Shown: positions 34,012 to 43,716, counted from the first letter of the stretch. The stretch: DNA of 64,000 nucleotides from Jiella pacifica (GCF_010500815.1 NZ_JAAAMG010000011.1:119448-183447), one strand, 5' to 3'. Notes: a model not told the origin generated them from the sequence alone. Translations and numbers: made by a program.

Positions 34012-35154
34012 TCAGACCTTTATGCCGAACAGTTTTTCCGCATTTCGGTACGCGATCTTTTCCTTGGCCTCGCGTGGCAGATCGACGGCCCGAAACCAGT
34101 CGGTTCCGGCCTTCATGTCTGCGAACGGGTAGTCGATTGCAAACATCACCCGATCGACGCTGATATATCTCAGCAGAAGATGGAGGAGCTCATCCTGAAA
34201 GAAGGCGCTGGTCGTGTACCAGAAATTGTCACTGAAGTATTGACCGATGGGCTTATTCAACGAATCTTCGGTTACATCACCCATGTCTCCAACGATACGC
34301 TGATAGTAAAACGGGAGGCCCTCGCCCATGTGGCCGACTATCATCTGCAGTTTGGGGAATCGATCGAACGCCCCCGTCATGATCAGTCGGAGGCATTGAG
34401 TCAGGACTTCCTGGTGCCAGCCATATCCTGAACCGCTGAAAATGTAGTCCTGGTACTCTTCGTTATATTCTGGCCGATTGATGCGGTAGTAAATGTCGAA
34501 GACTTCTTGAGGCGGGAAGCCTGGATGCAGATAGATCGGCACACCGAGTGCCTCGGCGCGCGCCAGAACGGGCTCGAAGTCGGGGTGGTCGAGAAATTTG
34601 CTGCCGACAAACCCGTTGGTCATGGCTCCCACGAAGCCATCTTCCCGAACCGCGCGTTCCAGCTCTTCTGCCGATGCCTCCGGATCCTGCAGCGGCAAGG
34701 TCGCATAGGCCTGGAACCGCCCCGGATAGGCAGCCATCGGGCCATCGGCAATCATCTTGTTGAGACGAACGGCAAAGTCGATGCCTTCCTGACCGGGAAG
34801 ATCCTGCACGCCTGGCGTATGTGCGGAGAGGATTTGAACGTTGATCCCCGCCGCATTCATCGCAGCGATGCGGCGCGGGCCGATCTCGGCAAGACCAGTC
34901 CCCTCGAGATACTCCCTGTGATCATCGTTGATGGTGTTCAGCGCCATCAGTTCGTCGGTGGTATAGGTCTCTTCCGTCGCGATAAATGCCAGGTCCTGGT
35001 CTCGCAACGCGATGTCCGCAGTCTCTGCCGCGGCGGCACGTGAGACAATGGCAGGCGCGGACAATCCGGCACCAACACCCAGTGCAGCCGCGCCACGCAG
35101 AAAGCTACGGCGTCCCATCGCCAGGCTGTTCACAGGTTTTCCGATCAGTTTCAT
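34012..35154 (-). CDS. Tat-exported amidohydrolase (ACMSD / 2,3-dihydroxybenzoate-decarboxylase-like)
   Basis: 380 residues. The leader contains GRRSFLRGAAALGVGAGLSA, a twin-arginine signal. The barrel has the Amidohydro_2 blocks: IATEETYTTDELMA, IYLHPGFPPQEVFD (His), MIVGHMGEGLPFYYQR (His) and VMFAIDYPFADMKAG (Asp). The first strand reads EET where gamma-resorcylate decarboxylases have EEH; 2,3-dihydroxybenzoate decarboxylase types have EEA, so loss of that histidine fits a decarboxylase subgroup with fewer metal ligands. Residues VNSLAMGRRSF place the Arg pair normally for Tat. The start at 35154 was chosen because it begins this leader. The substrate is unknown. Confidence 0.82.
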   Translation of the reverse strand: MKLIGKPVNSLAMGRRSFLRGAAALGVGAGLSAPAIVSRAAAAETADIALRDQDLAFIATEETYTTDELMALNTINDDHREYLEGTGLAEIGPRRIAAMNAAGINVQILSAHTPGVQDLPGQEGIDFAVRLNKMIADGPMAAYPGRFQAYATLPLQDPEASAEELERAVREDGFVGAMTNGFVGSKFLDHPDFEPVLARAEALGVPIYLHPGFPPQEVFDIYYRINRPEYNEEYQDYIFSGSGYGWHQEVLTQCLRLIMTGAFDRFPKLQMIVGHMGEGLPFYYQRIVGDMGDVTEDSLNKPIGQYFSDNFWYTTSAFFQDELLHLLLRYISVDRVMFAIDYPFADMKAGTDWFRAVDLPREAKEKIAYRNAEKLFGIKV

Positions 35155-35685
35155 CTGAGGTTTGCTCCAATATTCTTTTCGTGACGTATGGGCGCGGCTT
35201 TCGCTTGGCGAAGACTGCAACTCGGCCCCTAGAAGCCGAGATGGATCCTGCTGCGTCCCGGAGGTCTGGCGACAGATCAATGAGCCTGGTGATTATCCAG
35301 CAGATCGCTGCGGACGCAGGGCGCGCCGTGAAGCCGATGCGCCCGGCATCGCAAGCGCATGGTCAGTGTCAGGTCATTCACAGCCAGTTCCCTCCGAGGT
35401 TGGATCTGGCGGCACTAATTCGGATTCTGTCGTTGGCTTGTGTTTTCTATTGTTGAGAATTGTTTCTTCGCATGCGGGCGGAGCAAAGCGACCGGGGATA
35501 CTCTCTCCTGATCCGCGGCGATCCGCGCCGCCGTCAGGCAGAAAATCAGCTTATCTCGCTGGCCGAATATCCCGATTTAAACTTAACAACACTTAACACC
35601 CTCCGGCTGGGAAGCCGGCTAGCTCCAGGCGGCAGCGCACCCCGATCACCGATCGCGCGCCGGCCAATTCCGCCTGGAGTCTTGC
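35155..35685. other. Intergenic stretch between divergent genes
   Basis: There is no recognisable gene. Just upstream of the glycosyltransferase gene an AT-rich patch contains two copies of ACTTAAC (35582-35588 and 35592-35598), a promoter or regulator-site candidate. The rest may carry the amidohydrolase promoter. Confidence 0.45.
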
Positions 35686-38292
35686 ATGTATTCTTATCCG
35701 AGACTGTCGCTTGACGTTGAGACCCACCAGCCATCCGTCTCGATCATCGTCCCTACATTGAACGAGGTGGAGAACATCGACTGGACCTTGCAGGCCATCA
35801 TCGAGAACATCGGCGAACGCTTCGAGTTTGAAATCATCGTCACAGATGGTGGGTCGACCGATGGTACGCGGGAAAGGGTGGCCTGCTGGGAGAAGCATCG
35901 ACCCGTTCGCCTCCTTGGAAACATTGGCGGCGGCGGGTTGGCGAAAGATGTCCGCGCCGCGGCGTTGAGTGCCAGATTTCCGATTGTCGTTGTGCTCGAT
36001 GCGGATGGAAGCCATCCGGCTTCAGCGATTACTTCCCTCGTGGACGCCGTAGCTTCAGGCGAATACGACATAGCGATCGGCAGCCGGTACGTCGCCGGTG
36101 GTGCGACGGTCGACTGGCCCTTCACGCGCCAGGCGCTTTCGCGCCTCGGCGCTGCGCTCGCGGCGCCCTTTACCGACATCCAGGATCCGCTGTCGGGCTT
36201 TTTCGCCATACGACGGACACGTCTCCTGGCTGCGGGCGCGGATGCGGAAGGATTTAAGATCGCACTGGAGGCGATCGTCGCCGGCGGCGACGGCGTCAGG
36301 GTATGCGAGGTCCCGATCTCGTTTTCCGACAGGGTTCATGGAACGTCGAAAATCGGCGCCAGTCAGACGATCGCCTACCTCAACCAGCTGCTGCGGTTTT
36401 CCAGAGGCAGCAATTCAGCGGTCGCCATGCATCGCTTTGCGCTGGTCGGCATGGCCGGGTTCCTCCTGGACTTTCTCGTGGTCACGGTTCTGCAGTCTCT
36501 CGGCACCAGCATCGCCGTCGCTCATGTCTCCGGCTTCTGCCTCTCGGCCGCGTTCAACTATATCGGCCACTTGAAATGGTCGTTCCACGGTCGTCCTCGG
36601 GCGAGATCGCAGTTCGCGCGGTTCGTTCTCGTGTCGGCCATGGCCATTGCCTTGCGCGGCGGCTTCATCGCGGCGGCGACCGATCTCGGTTTTCCCTTCT
36701 TCGCCGTGGTGATTGCGGGCATCGCGGGCGGCGGGGTCGTCAGCTACATCGGCAACGAGTTCTATGTGTTCAGAGATGACCGGTTCCTGTCTTCAGCGGC
36801 CCGATGGAGACTGGCGGCTCTCGCCATCGCCGTCTACGCCCTGGCCCTCAGGGTCGTCTATCAGGGCAGCATCGACCTCATTCCTCAGGAGGCTTACTAC
36901 TGGAACTACGCCCAGCATCCCGCATTGGGCTACCTCGACCATCCGCCGATGGTCGCGTGGCTGATATGGCTGGGAACCTCCGTTTTCGGCGATAATGAAT
37001 TCGGCGTTCGCATCGTGGCAGCCCTCGCCTGGCTGACGACCGCCTGTTTCACGTTTCGGCTGACGAAGAATCTCTTCGGACAGACTGCCGCGTTTCTGGC
37101 CCTGATGCTGGTTTCGGTCTTCCCGTTCCATTTCCTCATCGGAATCCTCGCCACGCCTGATGCACCGCTTACGGCCGCCTGGGCGGGAGCATTGTATTTC
37201 CTGGAGCGTGCGTTGCGGGCGAAACATCCCAAGGCCTGGCTTGGCGCCGGACTGTGCGTCGGACTGGGAATGCTGTCGAAATACACGATTGCATTGCTGG
37301 GCCCTGCGACGCTGGTCTATCTGCTCGTCGATCCGCAGTCTCGACGGTGGCTCCTCACAAGATGGCCGTATCTCTGCGCGGGCGTGGTGGCGCTCGTGTT
37401 CACCCCGGTGATTGCATGGAACGCGAACAACGACTGGGCTTCCTTTCACTTCCAGGGAAGCAGGCGATGGTTGCAGGACGACCTGAAATTTTCGACGCCC
37501 GCTTTGGTGCTGTGCATAGCGGCGCTGCTGGGCCCGATCGGGATTTCCCTTGCCGGACATGCCGCCAGCCGGATGGTCAGGTTCCCGGCGAGGACTTTTC
37601 TGCGGGAAGCCGGCATGTTCGTCATCGTCTTCACGTTGGTGCCGCTTTCGGTTTTCGTCTTCTACAGCCTGTTCCACTCGGTCAAGCTCAACTGGACAGG
37701 GCCGGTCTGGCTGGCATTGGTGCCTGCCATGGCCAATGTGGTCGTCAAAGCGATCAAGAAGGGCGACAGACCCCGCTTCATGGGTTCCCTGCAGATCACC
37801 ACGGCGGTCAGCGTCGTGGCGCTCGCGCTGCTGTTTCACTACGTCGCTCTGGGCCTGCCCTTTATCGGCCATGCCGGCGAGCTGCGCGACTTGCCGGTGG
37901 CCTGGGAAGAGTTCGGCGCGGAAGCGGAGCGGATCAAAGCGAGCGTGGAATTCGAAACCGGTCAACCGCCGCTGCTTGTCGGCATGGACCCCTACAACAT
38001 CGCGAGCGAGCTCGGCTTTTACGGCACAGGGCCGACCGCGTTGGAAAACGTCACAAGTGAGAACCTTTTCGGCCGCAACGGCCTCATGTTCGGCACCTGG
38101 TTCTCCGACCGCTCCTCCGACGGACGGGACGTGATCATGATCGGCCTGGAGAAAGCCCAGGTTTCCGATGACCGATTGGACGCATGGTTCGAGACCATCG
38201 GCCCGGTCGTGCGGCAGGCGGTGCGAAAGAATGGCGCCGTTGTGGGACGCTTCTTTTACAGGATCGGCTACGGGTTCCGGCATCCCGATTGA
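35686..38292 (+). CDS. Three-domain glycosyltransferase: GT2 + GtrA + PMT/ArnT-like integral membrane transferase
   Basis: 868 residues. Residues 1-230 are a GT2 (DPM1-like) polyprenyl-phosphate hexosyltransferase with VSIIVPTLNEVENIDWTL, VTDGGSTDGTRE, and DADGSHP (about 103-109). Residues about 245-365 are a GtrA-type four-helix flippase-like domain (RFALVGMAGFLLDFLVV, FNYIGHLKWSF, YIGNEFYVFRD). Residues about 370-868 are a GT39/GT83-type C-superfamily transferase with YWNYAQHPALGYLDHPPMVA and ATPDAPLTAAWA. The first domain would make a polyprenyl-phosphate sugar, GtrA present it to the periplasmic face, and the third transfer it, putting a complete donor-to-acceptor path in one chain. Confidence 0.9.
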   Translation: MYSYPRLSLDVETHQPSVSIIVPTLNEVENIDWTLQAIIENIGERFEFEIIVTDGGSTDGTRERVACWEKHRPVRLLGNIGGGGLAKDVRAAALSARFPIVVVLDADGSHPASAITSLVDAVASGEYDIAIGSRYVAGGATVDWPFTRQALSRLGAALAAPFTDIQDPLSGFFAIRRTRLLAAGADAEGFKIALEAIVAGGDGVRVCEVPISFSDRVHGTSKIGASQTIAYLNQLLRFSRGSNSAVAMHRFALVGMAGFLLDFLVVTVLQSLGTSIAVAHVSGFCLSAAFNYIGHLKWSFHGRPRARSQFARFVLVSAMAIALRGGFIAAATDLGFPFFAVVIAGIAGGGVVSYIGNEFYVFRDDRFLSSAARWRLAALAIAVYALALRVVYQGSIDLIPQEAYYWNYAQHPALGYLDHPPMVAWLIWLGTSVFGDNEFGVRIVAALAWLTTACFTFRLTKNLFGQTAAFLALMLVSVFPFHFLIGILATPDAPLTAAWAGALYFLERALRAKHPKAWLGAGLCVGLGMLSKYTIALLGPATLVYLLVDPQSRRWLLTRWPYLCAGVVALVFTPVIAWNANNDWASFHFQGSRRWLQDDLKFSTPALVLCIAALLGPIGISLAGHAASRMVRFPARTFLREAGMFVIVFTLVPLSVFVFYSLFHSVKLNWTGPVWLALVPAMANVVVKAIKKGDRPRFMGSLQITTAVSVVALALLFHYVALGLPFIGHAGELRDLPVAWEEFGAEAERIKASVEFETGQPPLLVGMDPYNIASELGFYGTGPTALENVTSENLFGRNGLMFGTWFSDRSSDGRDVIMIGLEKAQVSDDRLDAWFETIGPVVRQAVRKNGAVVGRFFYRIGYGFRHPD

Positions 38293-38799
38293 CGCCCGCT
38301 CCCGGCTCATCGGCTCATCGGCTCATGCCGCCGGGTCTCCTTGTCTCGTGCCTGCACGCTGCTGTCGCCTGGCCCCGCCAGTAGGGACGCGAGGGGTTCG
38401 CCAGATGGTGCCCCGGCGACACTCAGGACGGTCGCGCAAGACCAATGCAGCACGGATCTTCCATGCCTTCGGCGCTGTTCTCTTCGCGCTCGAGATCCTG
38501 ATCCTGGCCGCTTCCCGCGGCCAGGCGGCCAGCGGGGCGCGGGCAAATTACGGGCAGCGGTCTGACGAGACGGGCCCGGCGGGCCGGCCGAATCCCTATG
38601 AGTTTTTTATATCTTTGCACTTCGGCTCCTCGCGAAACCCTATGCAGGTTGCCTCCATATAGCCCGGAGCATCGGCCACCGGGCGACCGCACCTGGGCGA
38701 TGCGAAGGCGGCCGACGTGAGTCCCATCGGTCGGCTGATCGTCAGTGCAGCAAGGACGGCGCCTGCCTTGGCGCCTTCCGTCGAAACAGAGATGAGACG
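38293..38799. other. Upstream region of the kdp operon
   Basis: No gene is convincing. Three tandem copies of CGGCTCAT occur at 38303-38326 right after the glycosyltransferase stop. A hairpin lies just before kdpF. The region should contain the Kdp promoter, which KdpE would activate; no KdpE site was recognised. Confidence 0.5.
38755..38782 (+). promoter_or_regulatory. Leader hairpin just upstream of kdpF
   Basis: GACGG (38755-38759) pairs with CCGTC (38778-38782), and within it GGCGCC (38758-38763) pairs with GGCGCC (38770-38775) around TGCCTT. It ends 17 bases before the kdpF start. It could be a leader stem-loop; function is inference. Confidence 0.4.
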
Positions 38800-38889
38800 A
38801 TGACCATCGATTATGTGCTGGCCGGCGCAGTGACGGCGCTCGTGACGTTCTATCTGGTCTATGCCCTGCTTCGGCCAGAGCGCTTCTGA
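38800..38889 (+). CDS. kdpF: KdpF, small subunit of the potassium-transporting ATPase
   Basis: 29 residues: one membrane helix ([19 protein letters not shown]) ending RPERF, the same length and C-terminal YALL..E.F pattern as E. coli KdpF. KdpF stabilises the KdpFABC complex in the membrane. It is the first gene of the operon here. Canonically it precedes kdpA, but the next genes are a small unknown protein and kdpB. Confidence 0.85.
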   Translation: MTIDYVLAGAVTALVTFYLVYALLRPERF

Positions 38890-38913
38890 GCTTCCGGAAG
38901 CGACGTCCAGGCC

Positions 38914-39141
38914 ATGGCGGCACGGACCATAGGCGAATGGCTTCGCCGTTTCCGCAAATCCCTCAATCCACGGTCCCAGATCCTCGATGGGCGCAAACCG
39001 CTCCGAGCGTCGGACATCGTCCTCGCCATGGCCGCCGTGATGCTGCTCGCCCTGCTGTCCGCGCGGCTTCTGACGCAGCTTTTCGGGCAGGGCCGAATCG
39101 GCGCTCCGTCATCGATAACCACTCGCTGGAGTCACGCATGA
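38914..39141 (+). CDS. Small membrane protein of unknown function in the kdp operon, 75 aa
   Basis: [20 protein letters not shown] begins a basic cytosolic segment; residues about 34-58 ([20 protein letters not shown]) form one hydrophobic helix, then a short tail [16 protein letters not shown]. The stop overlaps the kdpB start as ATGA, and kdpF ends 24 bases upstream, which argue it is translated. No family is recognised. A positive-inside N-terminus predicts a single-pass protein with the C-terminus outside. It may be an accessory of the ATPase or only a coupling ORF for kdpB. Confidence 0.55.
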   Translation: MAARTIGEWLRRFRKSLNPRSQILDGRKPLRASDIVLAMAAVMLLALLSARLLTQLFGQGRIGAPSSITTRWSHA

Positions 39142-41210
39142 GCCAGTCTAAATCTGCGATTATCCTCGATACCCGCATTCTCGTCCCCGCGCTCGGGGGA
39201 GCATTCACGAAACTCGATCCCCGGACATTGGCGAAGAACCCGGTGATGTTCGTCGTCGGCGCCGTCTCGGTTCTTACGACGCTGCTGTTCGTCAGGGACC
39301 TCGCCGTCGGCGCGGCGGATCTCGGCTTCTCCTTCCAGATCGTCCTGTGGCTCTGGTTCACGCTGCTGTTCGCGAATTTCGCGGAAGCCGTTGCGGAAGG
39401 ACGCGGCAAGGCCCAGGCCGACTCGCTTCGCCGCTCGCGGACCGAGACGCAGGCCAAGCGGCTGGCCAATGCCGAGACGCGCGAGGTCAAGCTCGTGCCC
39501 GGGACGAGCCTGAAGGCCGGCGACATCGTCCTGGTCGAGGCCGGCGACATCATCCCCTCCGACGGCGAGATCATCGAGGGTATCGCGTCGGTCAACGAGG
39601 CGGCGATCACCGGCGAATCCGCGCCGGTGATCCGCGAGTCGGGCGGCGACCGCTCGGCGGTCACCGGCGGCACGCAGGTCCTGTCCGACTGGATCAAGGT
39701 CCGGATCACGGCGGAGGCCGGTTCCACCTTCATCGACCGGATGATCGCCCTCGTCGAGGGTGCCGAGCGCCAGAAGACGCCGAACGAGATCGCGCTCAAC
39801 GTGCTTCTGGCTGGCCTCACGCTGATCTTCGTGCTCGCCACCGCGACCATCCCCGCCTTCGCCGCCTATGCCGGCGGGGCCATCCCGGTCATCGTGCTCG
39901 TGGCGTTGTTCGTGACGCTCATCCCGACCACCATCGGCGCGCTGCTGTCGGCGATCGGCATCGCCGGCATGGACCGCCTCGTGCGTTTCAACGTGCTGGC
40001 CATGTCCGGCCGTGCCGTGGAGGCGGCGGGCGACGTCGACACGCTGCTGCTCGACAAGACCGGGACGATCACCCTCGGCAATCGCCAGGCGACCGAGTTT
40101 CGCCCCGTCAAGGGCGTCAGCGAACAGGAACTGGCCGACGCAGCGCAACTGGCCTCGCTCGCCGACGAGACCCCCGAGGGTCGCTCCATCGTCGTGCTCG
40201 CCAAGGACAAGTACGGCATCCGCGGCCGGGACATGCAGTCGCTTCACGCCACCTTCGTGCCGTTCACCGCGCAGAGCCGCATGAGCGGCGTCGATCTCGA
40301 AGGCTCGTCGATCCGCAAGGGCGCGGTGGATGCGGTCCTCAGGCAGATCGAGCAGGCATCGGCCGCGAACGGGGCCACGCGCGCCAGCGCCGAGAGCAAG
40401 CGAGAGCTGGAAACCATCGCCAACGACATCGCGACCACCGGCGGCACGCCGCTGGCCGTCGTCAAGGACGGCCGGCTGCTCGGCGTCGTGCATCTCAAGG
40501 ACATCGTCAAGGGCGGCATCCGCGAGCGCTTCGCCGAACTTCGCCGCATGGGTATCCGCACGGTGATGATCACCGGCGACAATCCGATGACGGCAGCGGC
40601 GATCGCGGCGGAAGCCGGCGTCGACGACTTCCTCGCCGAGGCGACGCCGGAGAACAAGCTGACGCTGATCCGCGAAGAGCAGGCCAAGGGCAAGCTCGTC
40701 GCCATGTGCGGCGACGGCACGAACGATGCTCCGGCGCTTGCCCAGGCCGACGTCGGCGTCGCGATGAATACCGGCACGGTCGCCGCCCGCGAGGCCGGCA
40801 ACATGGTCGACCTGGATTCCGATCCGACCAAGCTCATCGAAATCGTCGAGATCGGCAAGCAGCTGCTGATGACCCGCGGGGCGCTGACCACCTTCTCGAT
40901 CGCCAACGACGTGGCGAAGTATTTCGCCATCGTTCCGGCGATGTTCATCGTCCTCTACCCGCAACTGAGCGCGCTCAACGTCATGGGGCTGGAGACGCCG
41001 CAGAGCGCCATTCTGTCGGCGATCATCTTCAACGCGCTGATCATCATCGCGCTGATCCCGCTGTCGCTGAAAGGCGTCGCCTACAAGGCGATCGGCGCCG
41101 ACCGGCTGCTGCGCCGCAACCTCTTCATCTACGGGCTCGGCGGCCTGATCGCGCCCTTCATCGGCATCAAGGCGATCGACCTCGCGATCACCGCCGTCGG
41201 CCTCGCCTGA
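39138..41210 (+). CDS. kdpB: Potassium-transporting ATPase ATP-binding subunit KdpB
   Basis: 690 residues, a type IA P-type ATPase. The phosphorylated aspartate is in [13 protein letters not shown] (about 305), with actuator TGESAPVI (about 157), nucleotide-domain [19 protein letters not shown] and hinge [15 protein letters not shown]. KdpB hydrolyses ATP to drive K+ uptake through KdpA. The true start at 39138 gives the usual length; an extension upstream in the frame is not homologous. It is located before kdpA instead of after it. Confidence 0.97.
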   Translation: MSQSKSAIILDTRILVPALGGAFTKLDPRTLAKNPVMFVVGAVSVLTTLLFVRDLAVGAADLGFSFQIVLWLWFTLLFANFAEAVAEGRGKAQADSLRRSRTETQAKRLANAETREVKLVPGTSLKAGDIVLVEAGDIIPSDGEIIEGIASVNEAAITGESAPVIRESGGDRSAVTGGTQVLSDWIKVRITAEAGSTFIDRMIALVEGAERQKTPNEIALNVLLAGLTLIFVLATATIPAFAAYAGGAIPVIVLVALFVTLIPTTIGALLSAIGIAGMDRLVRFNVLAMSGRAVEAAGDVDTLLLDKTGTITLGNRQATEFRPVKGVSEQELADAAQLASLADETPEGRSIVVLAKDKYGIRGRDMQSLHATFVPFTAQSRMSGVDLEGSSIRKGAVDAVLRQIEQASAANGATRASAESKRELETIANDIATTGGTPLAVVKDGRLLGVVHLKDIVKGGIRERFAELRRMGIRTVMITGDNPMTAAAIAAEAGVDDFLAEATPENKLTLIREEQAKGKLVAMCGDGTNDAPALAQADVGVAMNTGTVAAREAGNMVDLDSDPTKLIEIVEIGKQLLMTRGALTTFSIANDVAKYFAIVPAMFIVLYPQLSALNVMGLETPQSAILSAIIFNALIIIALIPLSLKGVAYKAIGADRLLRRNLFIYGLGGLIAPFIGIKAIDLAITAVGLA

Positions 41211-41227
41211 CCCAGGGAATCCCCATC

Positions 41228-41308
41228 ATGACCGTTCTTTATCTTCTTCTCGGCCTGGCCGTCTTTGGTCTCCTCTTGGTGATGACCAACGCCGTCGACC
41301 GGGCCTGA
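41228..41308 (+). CDS. Second tiny KdpF-like single-helix protein, 26 aa
   Basis: MTVLYLLLGLAVFGLLLVMT then NAVDRA: a single membrane helix with a short polar end, 17 bases after kdpB and 28 bases before kdpA. Its size and location, immediately before kdpA, are those expected for KdpF, although a better-matching KdpF lies at the operon start. Tiny helices of this kind are known next to Kdp genes in proteobacteria. Coding status is supported only by position, length and composition. Confidence 0.6.
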   Translation: MTVLYLLLGLAVFGLLLVMTNAVDRA

Positions 41309-41336
41309 CTTTCCAGCGATGTCGGAGACATTTTCG

Positions 41337-43019
41337 ATGCTGATACAATCCATTCTCTTCGTCGTCCTCGTCGTTGGAGGCACGGCGCTCATCTCCTGGC
41401 CGCTCGGCCGTTACATGAAATGGGCCATGGATCCCGGCGACCCTTCGTCCGGCCCGGCCGGATGGAAGGACCGCGCGTTCCGGGCCGTCGGCGGTCCCCT
41501 GACCGCCCAGGACCAGACTTGGAAGCGCTACATGGTCGCCATGCTGGCCTTCAACGTCGTCATGTTCGTTGTCGTCTACGGCTTCCTCGCCCTGCAGCAG
41601 TATCTGCCGCTCAATCCGGACGGCAAGGAAGGGCTCGAAGCCAGCCTGATCTTCAACACGGCGGCTTCGTTCACGACCAACACCAACCTGCAGCATTATT
41701 CCGGCGAGGTGTCGCTGAGCTACCTGTCGCAGCTCGGCGGCCTGATGTGGCTGCAGTTCGTCTCGGCCGCCACCGGCATCGCCGCGCTCGCCGCGCTCGC
41801 CCGCGGGCTGGCGGGCCGGCCCCTCGGCAACTTCTTCCTCGACGTGCAGCGTGCTTCGTTCCTCGTGCTGCTGCCGCTGGCCTTCGTCGTGGCGATCCTG
41901 CTGGTCGTCGGTGGGGTGCCGATGACCTTCGACGGCGCCGCCGTCGCGACGACCCTGGAAGGCGTGCAGCAGACCATCGCACGCGGCCCGGTCGCGGCCT
42001 TCGTCGCGATCAAGCAGCTCGGCACCAACGGCGGCGGCTTCTTCGGCCCCAACTCGACGCATCCGCTGGAGAATCCCGGCTTCTGGACCAACATCCTCGA
42101 AATGGTCGCGATCATCATCATTCCGATGGCCTGCGTCTGGATGTTCGGCCGGATCATCGGCCGCATGCGTCATGCCGGCGTGATCTTCGCGGTGATGCTG
42201 GCCTTCCTGCTGGTCAAGACCACCGGTGCCGTCTGGTTCGAGGCCGCGCCCACCCAGGCCTTCGCCAACCTGCCAATCGAGCAGACGGTCGGCAATCTCG
42301 AGGGCAAGGAACTGCGCTTCGGCCCGACGGGCGGCCCGCTCTGGTCGGTGCTGACCAGCTCGACCTCGAACGGCTCCGTCGGCGCCATGCATGACAGCCT
42401 CAACCCGATGACCGGGCTGATGCCGATGATCGGCATGTGGCTCAACGCCACCTTCGGCGGCGTCGGCGTCGGCATGGTCAACATGTTCCTCTACATCGTC
42501 GTCGGCGTCTTCATCGCCGGCATGATGATCGGCCGCACGCCGGAATATCTCGGCTGGCGCGTCGAGGCGCGAGAGGTCAAGTTCGCGCTGTTCGCACTGC
42601 TCGCCCACGGCCTGTTCATCCTGGGAGGCACCGCGCTCTTCTCGGCGACGCCATGGGGAGCGGAGACGCTCAACAATGTCGGGCCGCATGGCTTCAGTGA
42701 AATCCTCTACGAGTTCACGTCTGCCAGTGCGAACAACGGCTCGGGTTTCGAGGGACTGGGCGACAACACGGGGCCGTGGAACCTTGCCACCGGCATCGTG
42801 ATGTTGCTCGCCCGCTTCATCCCGATCATCCTGCCGCTGGCCATCGTCGGCTCGCTGTCGGCCAAGCGCCGCAGCGCGGAATCGAGCGGCACGCTCAGCG
42901 TCGAGGGCGGTGTGTTCGCCACGATGCTCGCTGCCACCATCGTCGTCGTCGGCGCGCTCACCTTCTTCCCGGCGGCAACGCTGGGGCCGATCGCCGAACA
43001 CGTCATCTACATGAACTGA
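41337..43019 (+). CDS. kdpA: Potassium-transporting ATPase potassium-binding subunit KdpA
   Basis: 560 residues with about ten membrane segments. KdpA belongs to the SKT superfamily with four pore loops; visible ones include FTTNTNLQHYSGE, TNGGGFFGPNSTHPLENP and ASANNGSGFEGLGD. The first binds K+ at high affinity for transport coupled to KdpB. Start ATG at 41337 was selected because GGAGA lies nine bases upstream; an in-frame ATG at 41319 is possible. Confidence 0.97.
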   Translation: MLIQSILFVVLVVGGTALISWPLGRYMKWAMDPGDPSSGPAGWKDRAFRAVGGPLTAQDQTWKRYMVAMLAFNVVMFVVVYGFLALQQYLPLNPDGKEGLEASLIFNTAASFTTNTNLQHYSGEVSLSYLSQLGGLMWLQFVSAATGIAALAALARGLAGRPLGNFFLDVQRASFLVLLPLAFVVAILLVVGGVPMTFDGAAVATTLEGVQQTIARGPVAAFVAIKQLGTNGGGFFGPNSTHPLENPGFWTNILEMVAIIIIPMACVWMFGRIIGRMRHAGVIFAVMLAFLLVKTTGAVWFEAAPTQAFANLPIEQTVGNLEGKELRFGPTGGPLWSVLTSSTSNGSVGAMHDSLNPMTGLMPMIGMWLNATFGGVGVGMVNMFLYIVVGVFIAGMMIGRTPEYLGWRVEAREVKFALFALLAHGLFILGGTALFSATPWGAETLNNVGPHGFSEILYEFTSASANNGSGFEGLGDNTGPWNLATGIVMLLARFIPIILPLAIVGSLSAKRRSAESSGTLSVEGGVFATMLAATIVVVGALTFFPAATLGPIAEHVIYMN

Positions 43020-43035
43020 GCTGGAGAACACGACC

Positions 43036-43605
43036 ATGCAGGCTCTTCTAGCAAGCATCCGCATTGCCGCGGCGACCATGCTGATCTGTGTCGCCGGCTA
43101 CGCCACCGCGGTCTGGGCCGTGGCCCAGGCGGTGGCCCCGGACGGCGCGAACGGCTCGCTGATCACGCGTGCGGACGGCACGATCATCGGCAGTCGCCAG
43201 GTGGCACAAGCCTTCACGCAGCCGGGCTATTTCTGGCCGCGCCCTTCGGCGGTGGACTACAACGCCACTGCCGCCGGCGGCAGCAACAAGTCTCCGACCA
43301 GCACCGACCTGACAGACAGGGGGCAGGAACTGGTGGAGCGCTACGGCGCGGCGCCGCAGAACCCGCTTCCGGCCGATCTGGCGGCAGCCTCGGGCGCCGG
43401 CCTCGACCCGCATATCTCAGAGGCGGGGGCGCTCTATCAGGCGGCCCGGGTTGCCGAGGCGCGGGGTCTGGACCTGGCTCGGGTCGAAGGCCTGATCCGC
43501 AACGCCGCCGTCTCGCCGGGCGGCTTCCTCACCGGGGACCGGATCGTCAACGTCCTGGAACTCAATCTGGCGCTCGACGAGATGAGCCGGGCGCAGGTGG
43601 GATAG
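43036..43605 (+). CDS. kdpC: Potassium-transporting ATPase subunit KdpC
   Basis: 189 residues with one N-terminal membrane helix (SIRIAAATMLICVAGYATA) and the conserved periplasmic domain: GSLI...GTIIGSRQVAQAFTQPGYFWPRPS, SGGSN-like AAGGSNKSPTSTDL, and GLDPHISEAGALYQAARVAE. KdpC stabilises the complex and assists high-affinity ATP binding. It closes the transporter gene cluster; hairpins follow before the sensor genes. Confidence 0.95.
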   Translation: MQALLASIRIAAATMLICVAGYATAVWAVAQAVAPDGANGSLITRADGTIIGSRQVAQAFTQPGYFWPRPSAVDYNATAAGGSNKSPTSTDLTDRGQELVERYGAAPQNPLPADLAAASGAGLDPHISEAGALYQAARVAEARGLDLARVEGLIRNAAVSPGGFLTGDRIVNVLELNLALDEMSRAQVG

Positions 43606-43638
43606 GGCGGACGGCGCTCGCCTTCGTCGCTCCGGCGG

Positions 43639-43716
43639 GACCACGCGTCTGCCGTGGTCAGGTCGGCCTGACGACCATCCCTGCCTCGGAACCTGTTGCT
43701 GCGGGGTTCCGAGGCA
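43639..43716 (+). terminator. Stem-loop cluster between kdpC and kdpD
   Basis: In a 226-base gap two strong hairpins are visible: GACCACG with CGTGGTC (43639-43645 and 43653-43659), and TGCCTCGGAACC with GGTTCCGAGGCA (43682-43693 and 43705-43716, 11-base loop). The second continues into further GC hairpins. There is no T-tract, so termination may be Rho-linked or the stems may limit decay or readthrough into kdpDE. Confidence 0.55.

Noticed and set aside
38303..38326. Three tandem copies of CGGCTCAT
   Set aside because: Only three short copies right after a stop codon; no sign of function and likely slippage.
39132..40964. 610-codon minus-strand frame opposite kdpB
   Set aside because: Histidine/arginine-rich shadow of KdpB without any motif.
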